Of a stretch of DNA of 28,329 nt, positions 9,419-20,495 are shown one piece after another. This DNA comes from Synura sp. LO234KE. Taxonomy: Eukaryota; Sar; Synurophyceae; Synurales; Mallomonadaceae. Below the pieces are notes generated by a model. It was given only the letters and a program-made list of their open reading frames with translations. It was not told the DNA's origin and ran no database searches. A program made the position numbers and the translations under genes. The stretch is from contig VKHC01000021.1 in the NCBI GenBank assembly GCA_015143735.1, positions 1-28,329 on the forward strand. Reading direction: 5' to 3'. The number at the start of each line of letters is the position of its first letter. Positions within the stretch are counted from its first letter, which is position 1.

Positions 9419-12400
9419 CTAGTCATCGAAGGCATCCGAATAGTAATCCTCATCCGAAGGAATAGACTTTTTAGACATGGAGTGGCTAAGGCCTTTCGTG
9501 ACAGCCGCAGCTCGGTTAGGAGTTGACGCGGACCGCTGTCCAAGAGACGCAGAATCGAATTCATCTTCGTCGTAGTAGTCGTCTTCTTCGCCGCCTGCAC
9601 TATTGCCACTTCCCCGGCTACTAGCCCCCACACTGCTGCTTGCACCTCGTCCACCACCCGATTTCACAGGACTAGCGACGTTTGGTATGGGTACTTTTAA
9701 CTTGGACTCAGTCTCGGAGAAATCATCGTCATATCCGTAGTCTTCGTCTTCATCCTCCTCTCCATCGCCGGCCGCTCCAACAGTTTCCACACCAACAGCT
9801 AAAGACAAATCGGATCTCAACTCTTCACCGACACTTCCGTTCACAGAAACGCCTTTCGGAGGATCAATTGCTGATATTCCCGCGACACCAAGGGTTCCCT
9901 TCTTGGCTGTATCTTCGCTGTACACGTCGTCGTCGTAGTCCACTTCCTCGTCCCCGCCAGGCCGCTCTAATGATTTGATGCCGCCGCCGCTTCTTGACTC
10001 TCCCTTATGCTCAATTGATTCTTTCGCGTCCGAAGGCGGTGTTATCACTACTCCCGGGTAACCGGCCGCACCAGAATCGTCCTCATCTACCAAGCCGGAG
10101 CCTCTCTCAAACTTCTCATCGGCGAGACTGTCCCCATCTCCAACCAAACTGTCCTTGTCCAACAATTCGCGTTCGCTGATTGTCAGGCTGCCGAATTTCC
10201 CTTCAAAGTCTTTGTTGAAATCGCTCTCCGCGTAGGTCTCTTGGGTGACGTTTGTGCCCTCCGAAGAGTCCGGAGACCTTACGGTCGACTCACCGTCGCC
10301 TCCATCTCCGCCGCCGATACTTAAAGCCGGAGGGACCGTTTCGAACTTCATCGCAGGAGGCGGTTCTAGCGACCGCGTCACTTCAGGACTCTGTAGCTCA
10401 GACTTCACTTCAGTACTCTGTGGCTCAGACATCACTTCAGGACTCTGTGGCTCAGACTTCACTTCAGGTGACGATTCCTTCGATTTCATTTCAGGGGAAG
10501 GTTGCTCGGCCTTTATTTCAAGCAATGGTTCCTTGGCCTCCTCCGCCGCGTGAACAAGCGGAGATTCCATGTCCGCGGACATAACGCCGATCGGCTGAAC
10601 AACATCATTACCGTTTGTTGCAGAAGGAGAACTGCTCTCTGCAGGATTCGGTGATGCTGTGTGATCCCTAAGGATGGGAATACTTTCGACACCGTTTGCA
10701 TTACTCTGCATATCCACTGCAGAACCTTCATGCAACAGCGCTTTATTCGCCTCCAATGGTTTTCCATCAACTTTCGGCGATGGAAGTGAAGCGCACTCTT
10801 CTTTGTCCACTCCATCGGGTATCGACGCGTCATTCACCACCACTGAAGCAGATTCGTCAGGATGCACTATTACCAGACGAGCCGCTTCAATTGGTGGGGA
10901 ACTAGACTTAAAGTTGTCAAGTTCCTCGTGGTCCATTTTCTTTTCTCTTAAGCGCAGGCTACCCTCTTCCTTTTCCTCTCCATTTGTGCGCGCAACAGCC
11001 GTTTCGTCCAGGAAGTCAACTTCGTAAAGACTCTCCGCAGCCGCAGTTCCGGAGCCCTCCCTACTCACGACAGCTGCTACATCGTGGCCGGACAACCGGA
11101 CACTGTCGGATTCATTCACTAACTCTTGCGCCAGCCGTGCGTCCTCTTTGGCCTTTAAATCCGCGGCCTCTTTGGCTCGCTGCTGGGCAAGCCGCTCCTC
11201 CGCCTCCCTGGCTAGACGTGCTTCTTTCTCCGCCTTCAATTTAGCTATTTTCTCCTCTTTTAATTTCGCTACTCTCTCCGCCTGGCTGCGAGACTCCTCT
11301 TGCTGTTTCAACTTCGCGTCTTCCTCGGCCTTAATTCGCGCCTCTCGATCGGCCTTCGCCTTGGCCTCCCACTGCTGCCGCTTCTTCAACTCCATTTCCT
11401 CCTTCTTCTTCGCCGCCTCTTGACGGCGCTGGTCCTCTTCGGCCTTCGCCTTTGCAACAGCGTCCGATCGATCAATCGCTGATAACCTCTTCTTCAACGG
11501 CGGCGGATCCACCTTCCGCTTACTCTGACTAACTCTGTCCCTGTCTTCAACGATACCGCCTCCCTCCGTGCGGTCCTTCGACCCGCCAAGCCGACCCGCG
11601 GCGATCTCCTCCACTGTCTGCTCAGTGTGAAAGCTCCACGCGGAGCTCTGCACAGGAGAAACTGTTCCGTTAGCTCCCGGGTCATCTTGCTCAGGTCTCT
11701 CGGGCTTCGAATCTGTATCTGTCGGGCCAACAGAGACAACCCCAGTCGCTGTCGAGGTCCCAGGCTCTGGCGGTTTCGTCAACTCTCTTCGTATAGCCTT
11801 TCTGCTTATGCGGACCTTCAAGTCTCCCGATATTCCATTGCTCACAATCACGACCCGTCTGAGATGCGTCACCCACCACTGGACCGAATCTGGCAAGAAC
11901 GCAGCCACGTCAACAGACGACCGGGGACCCGACTCCCCGTCCTCTAACTTCTGACGGTAGGACTTGTACGCTCCGATGTCGATATTCGTCTTGGCCTCCA
12001 GCGACGTGGCCGGATCGTACACCACCGCTTGTAGGCGTTCAGTCGCCGCCGGAGCTTTCGGTGCCAGTAATGCGAGCACCACTGGTCGCTCGTAAATGTC
12101 GGACACGAGTTCGGTCATAACCGTGTCCATTCCGACTTCCAACTTGTTACCTATTTTCACCAGACTCGGTTGGCTGGCAGTGCTCTTCTTCAGCCGCGGA
12201 GGTGATTCGCTGTTGTTGCTGATAACGGCCGGGGACAGGAACTCCGGGGCGGAGGCGGAGTGCATGGCGGAGGTAGGGGCGCGCTGGGCCACGATTTGTG
12301 CGCGCCGCTTAGATAAGGTGCTCACCTTCTGTTTATTTAAAGACACGAAATTCGGGACAGCGGCGACTTCCCCGCGACCGGCCCCGCCTTCCCCCTGCGG

Positions 12401-14744
12401 CTGTCGGTTCACAGCCGCGGACCGTTTCACATGACTCAGGTACTTGCTCGCGTTATTGACCACTTGTATGACCCAGTGGATGAACTTCATGGCGGCCGAC
12501 TCCACTTCGAAGGTAATCGCACTAACGCGACTGCTTCCGTCGGCAGGGTCCGTCAGAGAAGCCTCTTGTAGCTCCCTAGTGTGGGGCGAGATGATATCCA
12601 CTTTGTACTGTCCGCGAGGGGCGAGAGGGGCACACATTGCGATCGTTGTTATAATCTGGAGTAATATTCGAACATGAGAGGCAACCGCTTCGTTACCTTG
12701 GGTACAGTCGCAGGAATCAAATGGTTCATAAGCTGTGCCAGGTCTTGCGCTTGGGCGAAGTCAAGGAAAGCTTGCCAGGACAGCGATTGCGCCGACTGTA
12801 CCGTAGGACATGGAAACGGGAAGGAGGCGAATTAGAAAGAATCTAATCGTGTGACTCTGTACTAGGCTCTCCTCTCCACTGGGCATACACACACATACAT
12901 ACATACATACATACATACATGCAGCACTTGTCACTCACATCGACCTCTTCTTGGAGCAGAACGAGCACTGATGCGCCTGTGATCGCCAGACACCGCGGAG
13001 GGGACCGCACTTCGCAGAGCAGTTCCACGTCTTCGAACACGATCTCCTCCATGCCCACCCTGCTGAGGTGCCGCGGAGAGCTCTCCGCCGCCACGGGCGC
13101 ATTCGCTGCCGGTCGAGCGAACTTAATGCGCTTGCCGTTGTGCTCGGTCGACAGTCTCTTCGGACTTGTCCCCGATGCCGCACTCTCCCCCACCCCATAG
13201 GAGTTCAGGCTGAGCTTCTCTGTTGCTGAGACGTCGTTAATCTGCACTGTATTAGAATGTCTCTGGGAGCGGGTTCCCTCCCGTGTCCCGGAGACGACCC
13301 TCAAGTCTCCTCGCTCGTCGGTCTCGAAGTGCGGGAATTCGCCGGGGCCGTCCTGGCTCGTGGACACAGTCACAGCACCTTGCTCCTCAACCCCCGGGTG
13401 ATTGATCTGCGGTTTCGGTAACCGCCGAGGCGCAGAGGAAGTGGAAGGGGCGGAGGGCATTCCAAATTTCTTCCGAAGTAACTTTCCGACGTGTGGGTCG
13501 GGCGGTCTAGCGAGGGCAGCCGCAGTGTTGGCAGTGAAAGTCACCGGCGATGACGAGGAAAGGGCGTGACTCGCAAGACTGAAAAGACTGTCGTCCTCGA
13601 CAGAGTGCAACGACGAGCTCAACTCGGTCAGTCTCGTGGGCTCGATCTGCTCCAGTGGTCCGTGCGCGTACTTCGCCTCGACCCGATCCGCCACCGCGGG
13701 GAGAGGAAGCTCCATCCGCTTCGTACTTGCGCTGCTTAATCGCTCGCCCACATTCTGGCCCAGTCTCTGCAGCTGCACGTTAGCATAGAAATTCCACTTC
13801 AGAAGGGACTCGTTGCTAGCCACGTGTTTGTCTCGTTCCTCTGACCTACTCGCACTCTCTTCATCGATCTGCGCCTCCTCGGCCCAGTCAATGGCAGGAA
13901 TACCATGCACGTTGAAGTCTGTCTCTTTCTTTAGAACGCGCTCAGCTTTTCTCATCCGTAGCCGTTGAAGATAAAGCGGACCCTCGTTCGAACCCCCTGT
14001 ATCATGAGAGGCTAGTTGCGACGGCGAAAGTTTATAAGATAACTCGCTTAATGGATTAGGAAGCATAAGCGGATTAACACGTAGCTTATGCGGAGATATG
14101 CCTAACGCTTTCACAAGCGGCTTAATGTCAGCAAGGAAATCCAAATCACTAATTAATTTCAGTAGGTAATTTTGTCCCTCCCACATAAAAGGTCTAGGCA
14201 TATCGGGATCAACATTAGGCATAGTGAGCCTCCAAGCGCACACCATTTCCACCAAATCGACGGTAATATCCCTGATACGACTCAAATAATCTAGTATCAT
14301 AACACTATCCCGAGTTTCGAGTTCTGTGTCTCCGTTTTCATCCCTAATCCAAGGTTGGCAAGCTACAATAATTTTATCTAGTACAGTTTCTCTGTTTAGC
14401 AGATGCTTCAAGACCTTAAGCTCAATAACTCGATCAGTTCCCTCATGATGAACAAAACCAAATGTTGAAGCGATAGAATCAAAGGCAGATGAATTTTCGA
14501 CACGTTTCACCAGTTTTTGACTCCTAGTAATTTTGTTTCGTCTAGAATCAACCATGCCGGAGAAAGTCACCAAATCAGCGCTTTCATCTACGGCAACAGA
14601 TGAAATCAACTTTTTTACGTCATCTGTAGAGGAAAGCACCATCCGAAGCTTAGACAAATCATCCGACGGAGCCAATCTGTCATTCCAACCTATTTCGAGT
14701 TTGTGAAGAACCTTGGGATGGATTTCATTCTTTCCTGGCTTCAT
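9419..14744 (-). CDS. Large putative ciliary/microtubule protein with dynein-stalk-like segment and coiled coil
   Basis: Exon 1 is 14744-12939, exon 2 is 12795-12697, exon 3 starts at 12607 (or 12655) and ends at 9419, giving about 1,697 (or 1,713) residues. All joins are phase 0. Residues about 1-260 are a folded, AT-encoded domain with MWEGQNYLLKLISDLDFL; I do not recognise the family. Residues about 565-720 (exon 1 end, exon 2, exon 3 start) follow the layout of the dynein heavy-chain stalk: 'EVRSPP' then a hydrophobic helix, SWQAFLDFA, and later VESAAMKFIHWVIQVV. A Lys/Glu/Ala coiled coil follows (about 12 heptads, encoded around 11140-11480), then SPEV-type repeats and a long acidic tail with four DYYxD/DDFS-type motifs, ending DEDYYSDAFDD. 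It may bind microtubules in a cilium; this is inference. Frame continuity is solid, function is not. Confidence 0.75.
10375..10500 (-). repeat. Degenerate 27-bp tandem repeat encoding KSEPQSPEV units
   Basis: Within exon 3 of the large gene, five or so units of nine codons encode variants of KSEPQSPEV (SPEVKSEPQ, SPEVMSEPQ, STEVKSELQ, SPEV). In plus-strand DNA the repeat reads 'ctcagacttcacttcagga/gtactctgtgg'. Low-complexity acidic/Pro repeats are common in disordered linkers. Confidence 0.8.
12893..12920 (+). repeat. ACAT tetranucleotide microsatellite in an intron
   Basis: About seven ACAT/CATA units lie in intron 1 of the large minus-strand gene (intron 12938-12796). Reading through it in the exon 1 frame would give a Cys-Met-Tyr-Val run, an artefact of not splicing at the strong gat|gtgagt donor. 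Confidence 0.9.
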
Positions 14745-14894
14745 AACAAATTAATACCAAGTAACAGTTACACACACAGCTCTTTTTTACCTAAAAAAAG
14801 GTTTGACGCCTTTCAAAGATTTTCTCACTAGTACAAAACGCTCGTTGATGTTTTAGATAACAACTTCGGCGAGGCGAAAACATTCAAGTTCCAA
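14745..14894. promoter_or_regulatory. Putative divergent promoter region
   Basis: The large gene (start 14744, -) and the PAPAPKVE gene (start 14895, +) are head to head with 150 bp between start codons. The interval must hold both 5' UTRs and promoters unless 5' exons lie elsewhere. A 'ttttttacctaaaaaaagg' hairpin-like stretch at about 14784-14803 is the only visible local feature. Confidence 0.35.
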
Positions 14895-16213
14895 ATGGCG
14901 CGGCCGCTTATCTCCCTTTTATCAATTTTTGTGGTTATCCAACTTTCTTCGGCATTTTTTCATGGCATTTCGTCTAGATCTGTTCGTAAAGTTTCGTTGG
15001 AGATGGAATCTGATTTCTCCGCTCTTGAAAAGAAATTGCTCGAAAGATCTGCTAAAAGGGAAACTGAACCTGTCGACGTATCCCCTAAATCTGGTTCTGT
15101 TGCAGCTAAAAAGAATGTAGTCAAGCCAGTCTCTCAGGCAGTGAAGAAGGCAGAAGTGCCGAAAAAAGCCGAAGTCGTTCAACCTGCCAAGGTTGTGCCC
15201 GTCCAAAAGGTGGAGCAGGTGAAGAAGGCTGATATTGCCTCTAATTCTAAGGGCACCTCTGTACCAGAACCAAAAATAGTTAAAGAGTCTATAAAAGTGG
15301 CGCCTAAAGAGAGCGTCGTTTCGAAGACTATTATTGTGGATCCAACACCTGTTCCGCCTATATCTGCTGGAGAGTATCTCGGCGGAATTTCTTTGGGTCT
15401 TGCCCCTTTTATTGTCTTGCCTGCGCTTGTTATACCCCGAGTTCTTGCTCTTTTCAAACCACCTAAGCCGTTACCAGTACCCCCACCTCCTAAAGTACAG
15501 CCGTATTCAAAGCCTTTAGGTGAAGGAATCTCCGAGGGTTTAAAGGAATTCCTATCTGATAAGCGACCAGCTGATATAACAAAGGGAATTAAGTTGAGTG
15601 CGATAGGATTTGGTTCATCGCTAGTCTTCCTAGTTGGTTCTATTGGACTCTCCCAGAAACCTACTGAAGCTCCAGTTACACCTGCACCGGTGGTGAAAAC
15701 CGAGAAGAAAACCGCCCCAGCCCCTGTCAAAAAAGTCGAACCTGCTCCTGCGCTTAAGGTTGAGCCAGCCCCTGCACCGAAGGTTGAACCTGCTCCTGCG
15801 CCTAAGATTGAGCCAGCCCCTGCACCTAAGGTTGAGCCAGCCCCTGCACCGAAGGTTGAACCTGCTCCTGCGCCTAAGGTTGAGCCAGCCCCTGCACCGA
15901 AGGTTGAACCTGCTCCTGCGCCTAAGGTTGAGCCAGCCCCTGCACCGAAGGTTGAACCTGCTCCTGCGCCTAAGGTTGAGCCAGCCCCTGCACCTACCCC
16001 TGCTCCAAAAGTTGAACCCGCTCCCAAGGAACAACCTGTGGAGGTTCTGCAAGTCAAGCCCACAGCTAGTACGGAATCCGTTAATCTGGACGCAATCAAG
16101 TCACTTTCGGTATGTCGTAGAATCGATATCCTCTACTCTCTATTAACCTCGTTCTATCTCACTTTTTCCCCTCCCTACCGCAATAAATATTACAGAAGTC
16201 GAAGAAGCGTTAA
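14895..16213 (+). CDS. Predicted plastid-targeted membrane protein with PAPAPKVE repeats
   Basis: Exon 1 is 14895-16109 and exon 2 is 16196-16213, with an 86-nt gtatgt...tacag intron, giving about 410 residues ending KSLSKSKKR. Residues 1-20 are a clear signal peptide ending SSA, followed by Phe21-Phe22 and a Ser/Arg-rich stretch. A Phe at +1 after the signal peptide is the hallmark of stramenopile bipartite plastid targeting. A Lys/Val/Ala/Pro linker leads to two hydrophobic segments (about 164-186 and 234-252), then about a dozen KVEPAPAP-type octapeptides (about 281-375). The linker and repeat suggest an extended spacer attached to a membrane, comparable in composition to TonB-like linkers, but no homology is implied. 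The function is unknown. Without splicing the frame runs on to 16217. Confidence 0.8.
15739..16020 (+). repeat. 24/48-bp coding minisatellite (PAPAPKVE)
   Basis: Two alternating 24-bp variants, one using gaa-cct-gct-cct-gcg-cct and one using gag-cca-gcc-cct-gca-ccg, form a 48-bp higher-order unit repeated with almost no change. Both variants encode the same octapeptide, so the higher-order pattern records recent 48-bp expansions rather than selection on protein sequence. Confidence 0.9.
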
Positions 16214-16900
16214 ATAGAATTGACCTTCACCAATCTAGCTTAGGACCAAGTTGAGGCGATGGTTCATGACAAACACACATTTTCGGAAATAGTATTTAAC
16301 ATTTTATTTAGATTGTTCCCTTCAGCACTTGTGATATTTTGTAGCTCCTACTCTACGCCCTTAATGCAAATATAAATGTACTTTATTCATCCTCTGTGAT
16401 TATATGATTACCGAAAATCGAATAATAAAGATCACTAGTGAGGAAACGAAGGCGAGAAGAGAAGTAGGCAATGGCCGCCCAGAGACGCCTGTACAACCAA
16501 CCTAAAACCTCGCTTGTAGTAACTGCTAGTGGTGAGACGAAGGAGCTCCGGTGCATCATTTACACCTCTTTCCTCTATGGCTGCTGCCCAGCGCGTGTAA
16601 TGGTTTCTGTGATTCTGAATTTTCGACAAAAAGTGCTAGTTTCTGTCCGCGCGTGAGGCAGGCTAATCCATCTTTCTAGTACTAGCCCCCCACGGTGTAG
16701 CACTAAAGTAGCTACTCTGGTGGCTGCTTGAGCGGTGGCGTGCATGCTCTTGGAGATGTGGCGACCGGTCTCCAGTGCCGTTCTGGATTCGCCTGGTACT
16801 TATCGCGGCGGAGCATATTACTAGTTCGTCTCCATAGTGCTTTGCCGAAAATCGAATAGTTAATTATGAAGTCTTGTTAGTAGATATAGATAAGAGATCA
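16214..16900. other. Intergenic; 14-bp direct repeat flanks a 420-bp block
   Basis: The segment holds the 3' UTR of the preceding gene and a block bounded by 'ccgaaaatcgaata' at 16411-16424 and 16845-16858. No coding content is recognised. The direct repeat could be a target-site duplication of a short insertion (16425-16844), but no terminal structure or poly(A) is obvious. Confidence 0.35.
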
Positions 16901-18800
16901 CACAGAGCGAACAGGAAGACGTCATAAGAACCACCCACTTTGAACCAAGGGACAAAACCCGTTACAGGGTTAAGGGGGGAACCGTGCGAACTCACCACCC
17001 GGATAGCTACGAACTCAAGTCGCCATCTAGATCCCCGTAGTATTCATACATGGGCGGGTTACAGGCACTGGCAGAATGAAAACGCATGGCTAGACGTAGA
17101 AAGAACGCACGCCAGACGGGAGCCTGTCACCTATCAAACGGGGGTACTAGCTAATCGAGAGGAGGGTCTCGACGAGGAAAGCCGTTGGTTTCCGCAAGCG
17201 CGACGCAAGTGGGCGTGGGCCGGGACCGACGAGGAGGGCGAGGTTTGGAGGGGCGCTGGTGCTGTTCAGGAGGAGGCAAGAAGGTGCTCGAGGATCGGGA
17301 CAGACAAGGCGCCCCGCAGCCACGCGCTGCTAGTCGGTCAGCAGCGGCGTTCCCCTTCGCGAGGGGGATGTCTCTTCGTTTGGGACGGGATCCAAGAAAT
17401 AGAAACATCATTTTTCTGCTTTACTTTGGCGAGAAGGGACGTAAATACGAGCGATCATTCGTTTGTTTGCCACTGGTTTAATAGACCGGGTGGCAAACAG
17501 TTTGACACAGTAGTCGCTGTCGGAGACGACGTTTTATCTGGGGCAAACCAGGGCGAGGTCCGTATATTTTTGATCCAATCGAGGGCATGGTAAATTCCAC
17601 ACATTCACCCGTATTTCTTTGGTGGCAAAGGCACCCATCCAGTTGGGGCACCTCGCGGGCGTCACTACAGGCCCCCAAAGTCTTTTGGTCTCCGTTCGAT
17701 CAGGGAAGGTGATCTGCACTCCCCAGCCAGCTGGGCCATTGGGCAAGGCAGAGCTGTCTGTGAACAGGAACGCAACTGGGTCCTCGTCTAGGAGGCGATT
17801 GCCGGCCCCGATGTAATTGCCAAGTAGTCGACTACTTTTTCACGGGAGATGAATCTCTTGAAGTCCGTGTGAATGCCGACTGTCTGAGGCTGCGTCCCCT
17901 TCCAGAACGTGTAGATGCCGGGACATGACCGAGCCGAACGGCATAAAAGACCCGGGGGATACCGCGGAAGGGAGGCGAGGTTTGTGACAGCGTCTCCGAA
18001 GAACCCGGAGAGTGGCGGAATCAACTTCAGGGTTGTTAGTGAGTGCATCGTGATAGAGCGCTTGCTGTATGGTCCAGATGGTATCAATCCTGTTAAGAAA
18101 GTACTTGCTCAGGGCGAAAAGACTCTCGTTCAGTGCTGGCACTGTGTCAGTAGGTTGGATGACCTGGTCAAGCTGCGAGATCTGCGAGGTGGACAAGTTG
18201 CCAAAAGACAGATCCTATGTCTATCTTCCGACGCTAGTAGTTGCAGCAGTGCAGGGAGCAGACGACGATTGAGTTTCGTGGGGAGTGGAAGCAGGCGATG
18301 ACAGTTATCCGAGTTATGCCAGGCTTTTGTTAGCAAGAAGTGTCGGCAGGACCGAAAGATGAGATATTATGTGTCATCCGCGGAAAGTTGCGTCCGACGC
18401 GCAGAGTGGGCACCGGAGAAGGTACTTGCGGTCGCTCTCTGTCTTGGCCCCATCGCAGGAATTATGCCCGACAGTCCAATGGCGTTCATGCACATGACGT
18501 TCGTAGTGCCCTCGGGCCCCTGGAGAGAGACCCGCCATGTTTGGCACTTTGGTAGCGAAACGGAGAGGGACGTTCTTCCACCGCAGCGAGTGGAGTCTGG
18601 TGGCCCTACCTTTGTCCCGGTTGGTCTAGGCGTTGAGGCGTTGGTGGTCAAGTATTCGGTACTCTACCAGAATAAAGAGCGGACCACTCGTATAGATGTT
18701 ACACCAGGACCAGCAATGCAGAAATATATCGGGGAGGGGAGAGCATCGGAGTGGCGGATTACAGCAATTGGAAGTTCGAAAAAGCGCGAGGGACCGTAAA
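16900..18800 (-). mobile_element. Decayed minus-strand retroelement relic with RNase H motifs
   Basis: Minus-strand frames contain, in N-to-C order, pieces of an RNase H domain: FLFTDSSALPNGPAGWGVQ (about 17770-17715, first catalytic Asp), DSDYCVKLFATRSIKPVANK (about 17524-17465, third acidic position) and KGNAAADRLAARG (about 17356-17318, last Asp). The pieces are in different frames, and the segment with the second acidic residue (Glu) is not visible, so the copy is dead. Upstream (18200-17840), LYHDALTNNPEVDSATLRV and similar text could be the thumb/connection region, and 'LSADDT' at about 18372-18385 could be a mutated reverse-transcriptase F/YADD box. Boundaries are uncertain. It is a different family from the 20496-22350 element. 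Confidence 0.5.
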
Positions 18801-18889
18801 TTGTTTAGCAGAGTTACCCTTGAGAGAGACCGGAGATGGCGTACGCCGCGCCCTAAGTTATCTATAGTGCGCACGCAACATCGGTGAAC

Positions 18890-20479
18890 CAGAATCGTCC
18901 ATCAAAATCTAAAATAATATTTTACACGTTGGGTGGTTAAAGTCCACAAAAATACATGAAAGAAACCCATTTTAAGATAAATCTGGACTATTACCTTAAT
19001 CTGGCAGATGGTGTTTGTGGTCCATTTGAACACAACCATATTTTGACATAAAATGATTTAAAGATAAAAATATTTAGTGTGGGAACTCAAATTAATTCTA
19101 TGCAATCGGTGTCTTTTCGAGGCACATCTATGTGGTGTTTGCACGTGGTCGAGATATTTTGCTAGATAATGGTCCTACAGCAAATGAAGGACAATATTAG
19201 CTTTACGTAGATGAAGAACTTAGAAAAAAGATACTTTAATTACCTGATGTATTTTGAATCGGTCAATTCATGTGAAGATATTGGAAATTCTTGTGGCGCC
19301 TGCTCGTAGTTTTTGAAAAGAGAGCGTTGCCTTTTGTGAAATACGTTGCTAGTCTCTAAGGAATGCTATCGTTTGCTTACGTCTTGCTCTTCCCTAAGAA
19401 AACTACTCATAGCGGATAATAACAGAAAAAATTATTCGATAATTAACTTTCAGGTACTTCAATATTTCCTAAGTTCTAATTGTCCACGTTAATAAATATA
19501 AATATTTATCTCCATTTGGCCACTACAATCAAAATATCTGTCAGCAGGCTATCTAAATAAATTCTCGTTATTTTGTATTTTTGTGGTATGTATGATAACA
19601 AGGTAATTTTCTAAAGTCAAACCAGATTAATATACCTCGAAAACACAAATTATGATTCTTATCTACAGATGGATTTTGATGCACCGATGGATTTGTCGCT
19701 TGCCGTATTTGTCGATTCCAATCTGTTCAAGCTGCTTGCCGTATTTGTCGCTTTGACTTGTGTCATAGACACCTACGCTCGTGAAGTTGCGCTACTCTTT
19801 GAAAGGGACCCGAGTCGCGTGTAAAACCTCGCTCAAGTAATTTTCAAATCAACTGATTATAAATCTGTTCTAAGAAAAAGTTGAAAAATTTGACCGTTAA
19901 AAGTCCTCCAAAGATAGATCTCGACCGATAAGGCCCCAAAGTAAGCAATATTTTGACGCCAATTACGGCTCCCCCACAAAATAGCTCTGATAATTTTGTT
20001 CTTTAACAACTGCTCCCAATACTTCCATCCTGCAACTACAGTTTGGAACATAAAATATTAGCGCTAAATATCAGATCTTCGAGAACTAAGTATCAATTTC
20101 CAATCGTTACCTCTGCGTTAGTAGCTAATTTCTGCCACAGAATTACTGTCCTTGCTGTATATGCTCCCTCGGGCCACCTTCTGACTTTGCCTTCCTGCCC
20201 CTCCAAACCACGTTGACCAGCCGCGGCTGCTGGCAGCACCCTCCATTAAAGGTAATCGCACGAGCACTCTTCATGAGAATCACATATCACTCCTCAAACG
20301 CTCTCATAACTTCAATCTCGCATCAGGACGCCCGCGATAGCTTCTGACATAAGCTGGTAGATGCCGCGCCCCACTAAGACTGCACCCCTCCGTGATGTTT
20401 CTTCGATCTCCCCTGGAGATCTCTGAACAGGCCAATACTCTCGCCCTGTCATATATACCTGCATCCTAGCAAGCCATAT
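18890..20479. other. AT-rich intergenic, no gene seen
   Basis: No coding region or RNA gene is recognisable. A 17-bp direct repeat 'gcttgccgtatttgtcg' occurs twice about 38 bp apart near 19690-19750. The right end (20480-20495) is the left copy of the 16-bp repeat flanking the LINE insertion. Confidence 0.45.
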
Positions 20480-20495
20480 ACATGCAACACACCAT
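20480..20495 (+). repeat. Left target-site duplication of LINE copy B
   Basis: The 16-mer acatgcaacacaccat is repeated exactly at 22351-22366, immediately after the A-rich tail of the element. Flanking bases differ on both sides, so the repeat is exactly 16 bp, a usual size for LINE target-site duplications. Confidence 0.8.

Noticed and set aside
9682-11482. Several plus-strand open frames of 60-117 codons
   Set aside because: Shadows of the long minus-strand exon; composition mirrors its Glu/Lys/Ser repeats.
12843-12935. Cys-Met-Tyr-Val run as a natural C-terminus of the upstream open frame
   Set aside because: It is read-through of the ACAT microsatellite in an intron; the gat|gtgagt donor at 12938 and the in-frame downstream exons explain it better.
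15179-16099. 306-codon open frame on the minus strand, rich in Gly/Ala
   Set aside because: It is antisense to the PAPAPKVE repeat; the repeat composition keeps the opposite frame open. The plus-strand frame has the signal peptide and hydrophobic segments.
16980-17060. tRNA-like stretch
   Set aside because: No cloverleaf with acceptor pairing, and no proper A- and B-box spacing could be built.
16940-17593. 217-codon open frame on the plus strand
   Set aside because: Random-like composition, and antisense to minus-strand RNase H motif blocks.
18359-18799. 146-codon plus-strand frame considered as a gene
   Set aside because: No recognisable domain; overlaps the minus-strand retroelement relic where a degraded F/YADD-like box may lie.
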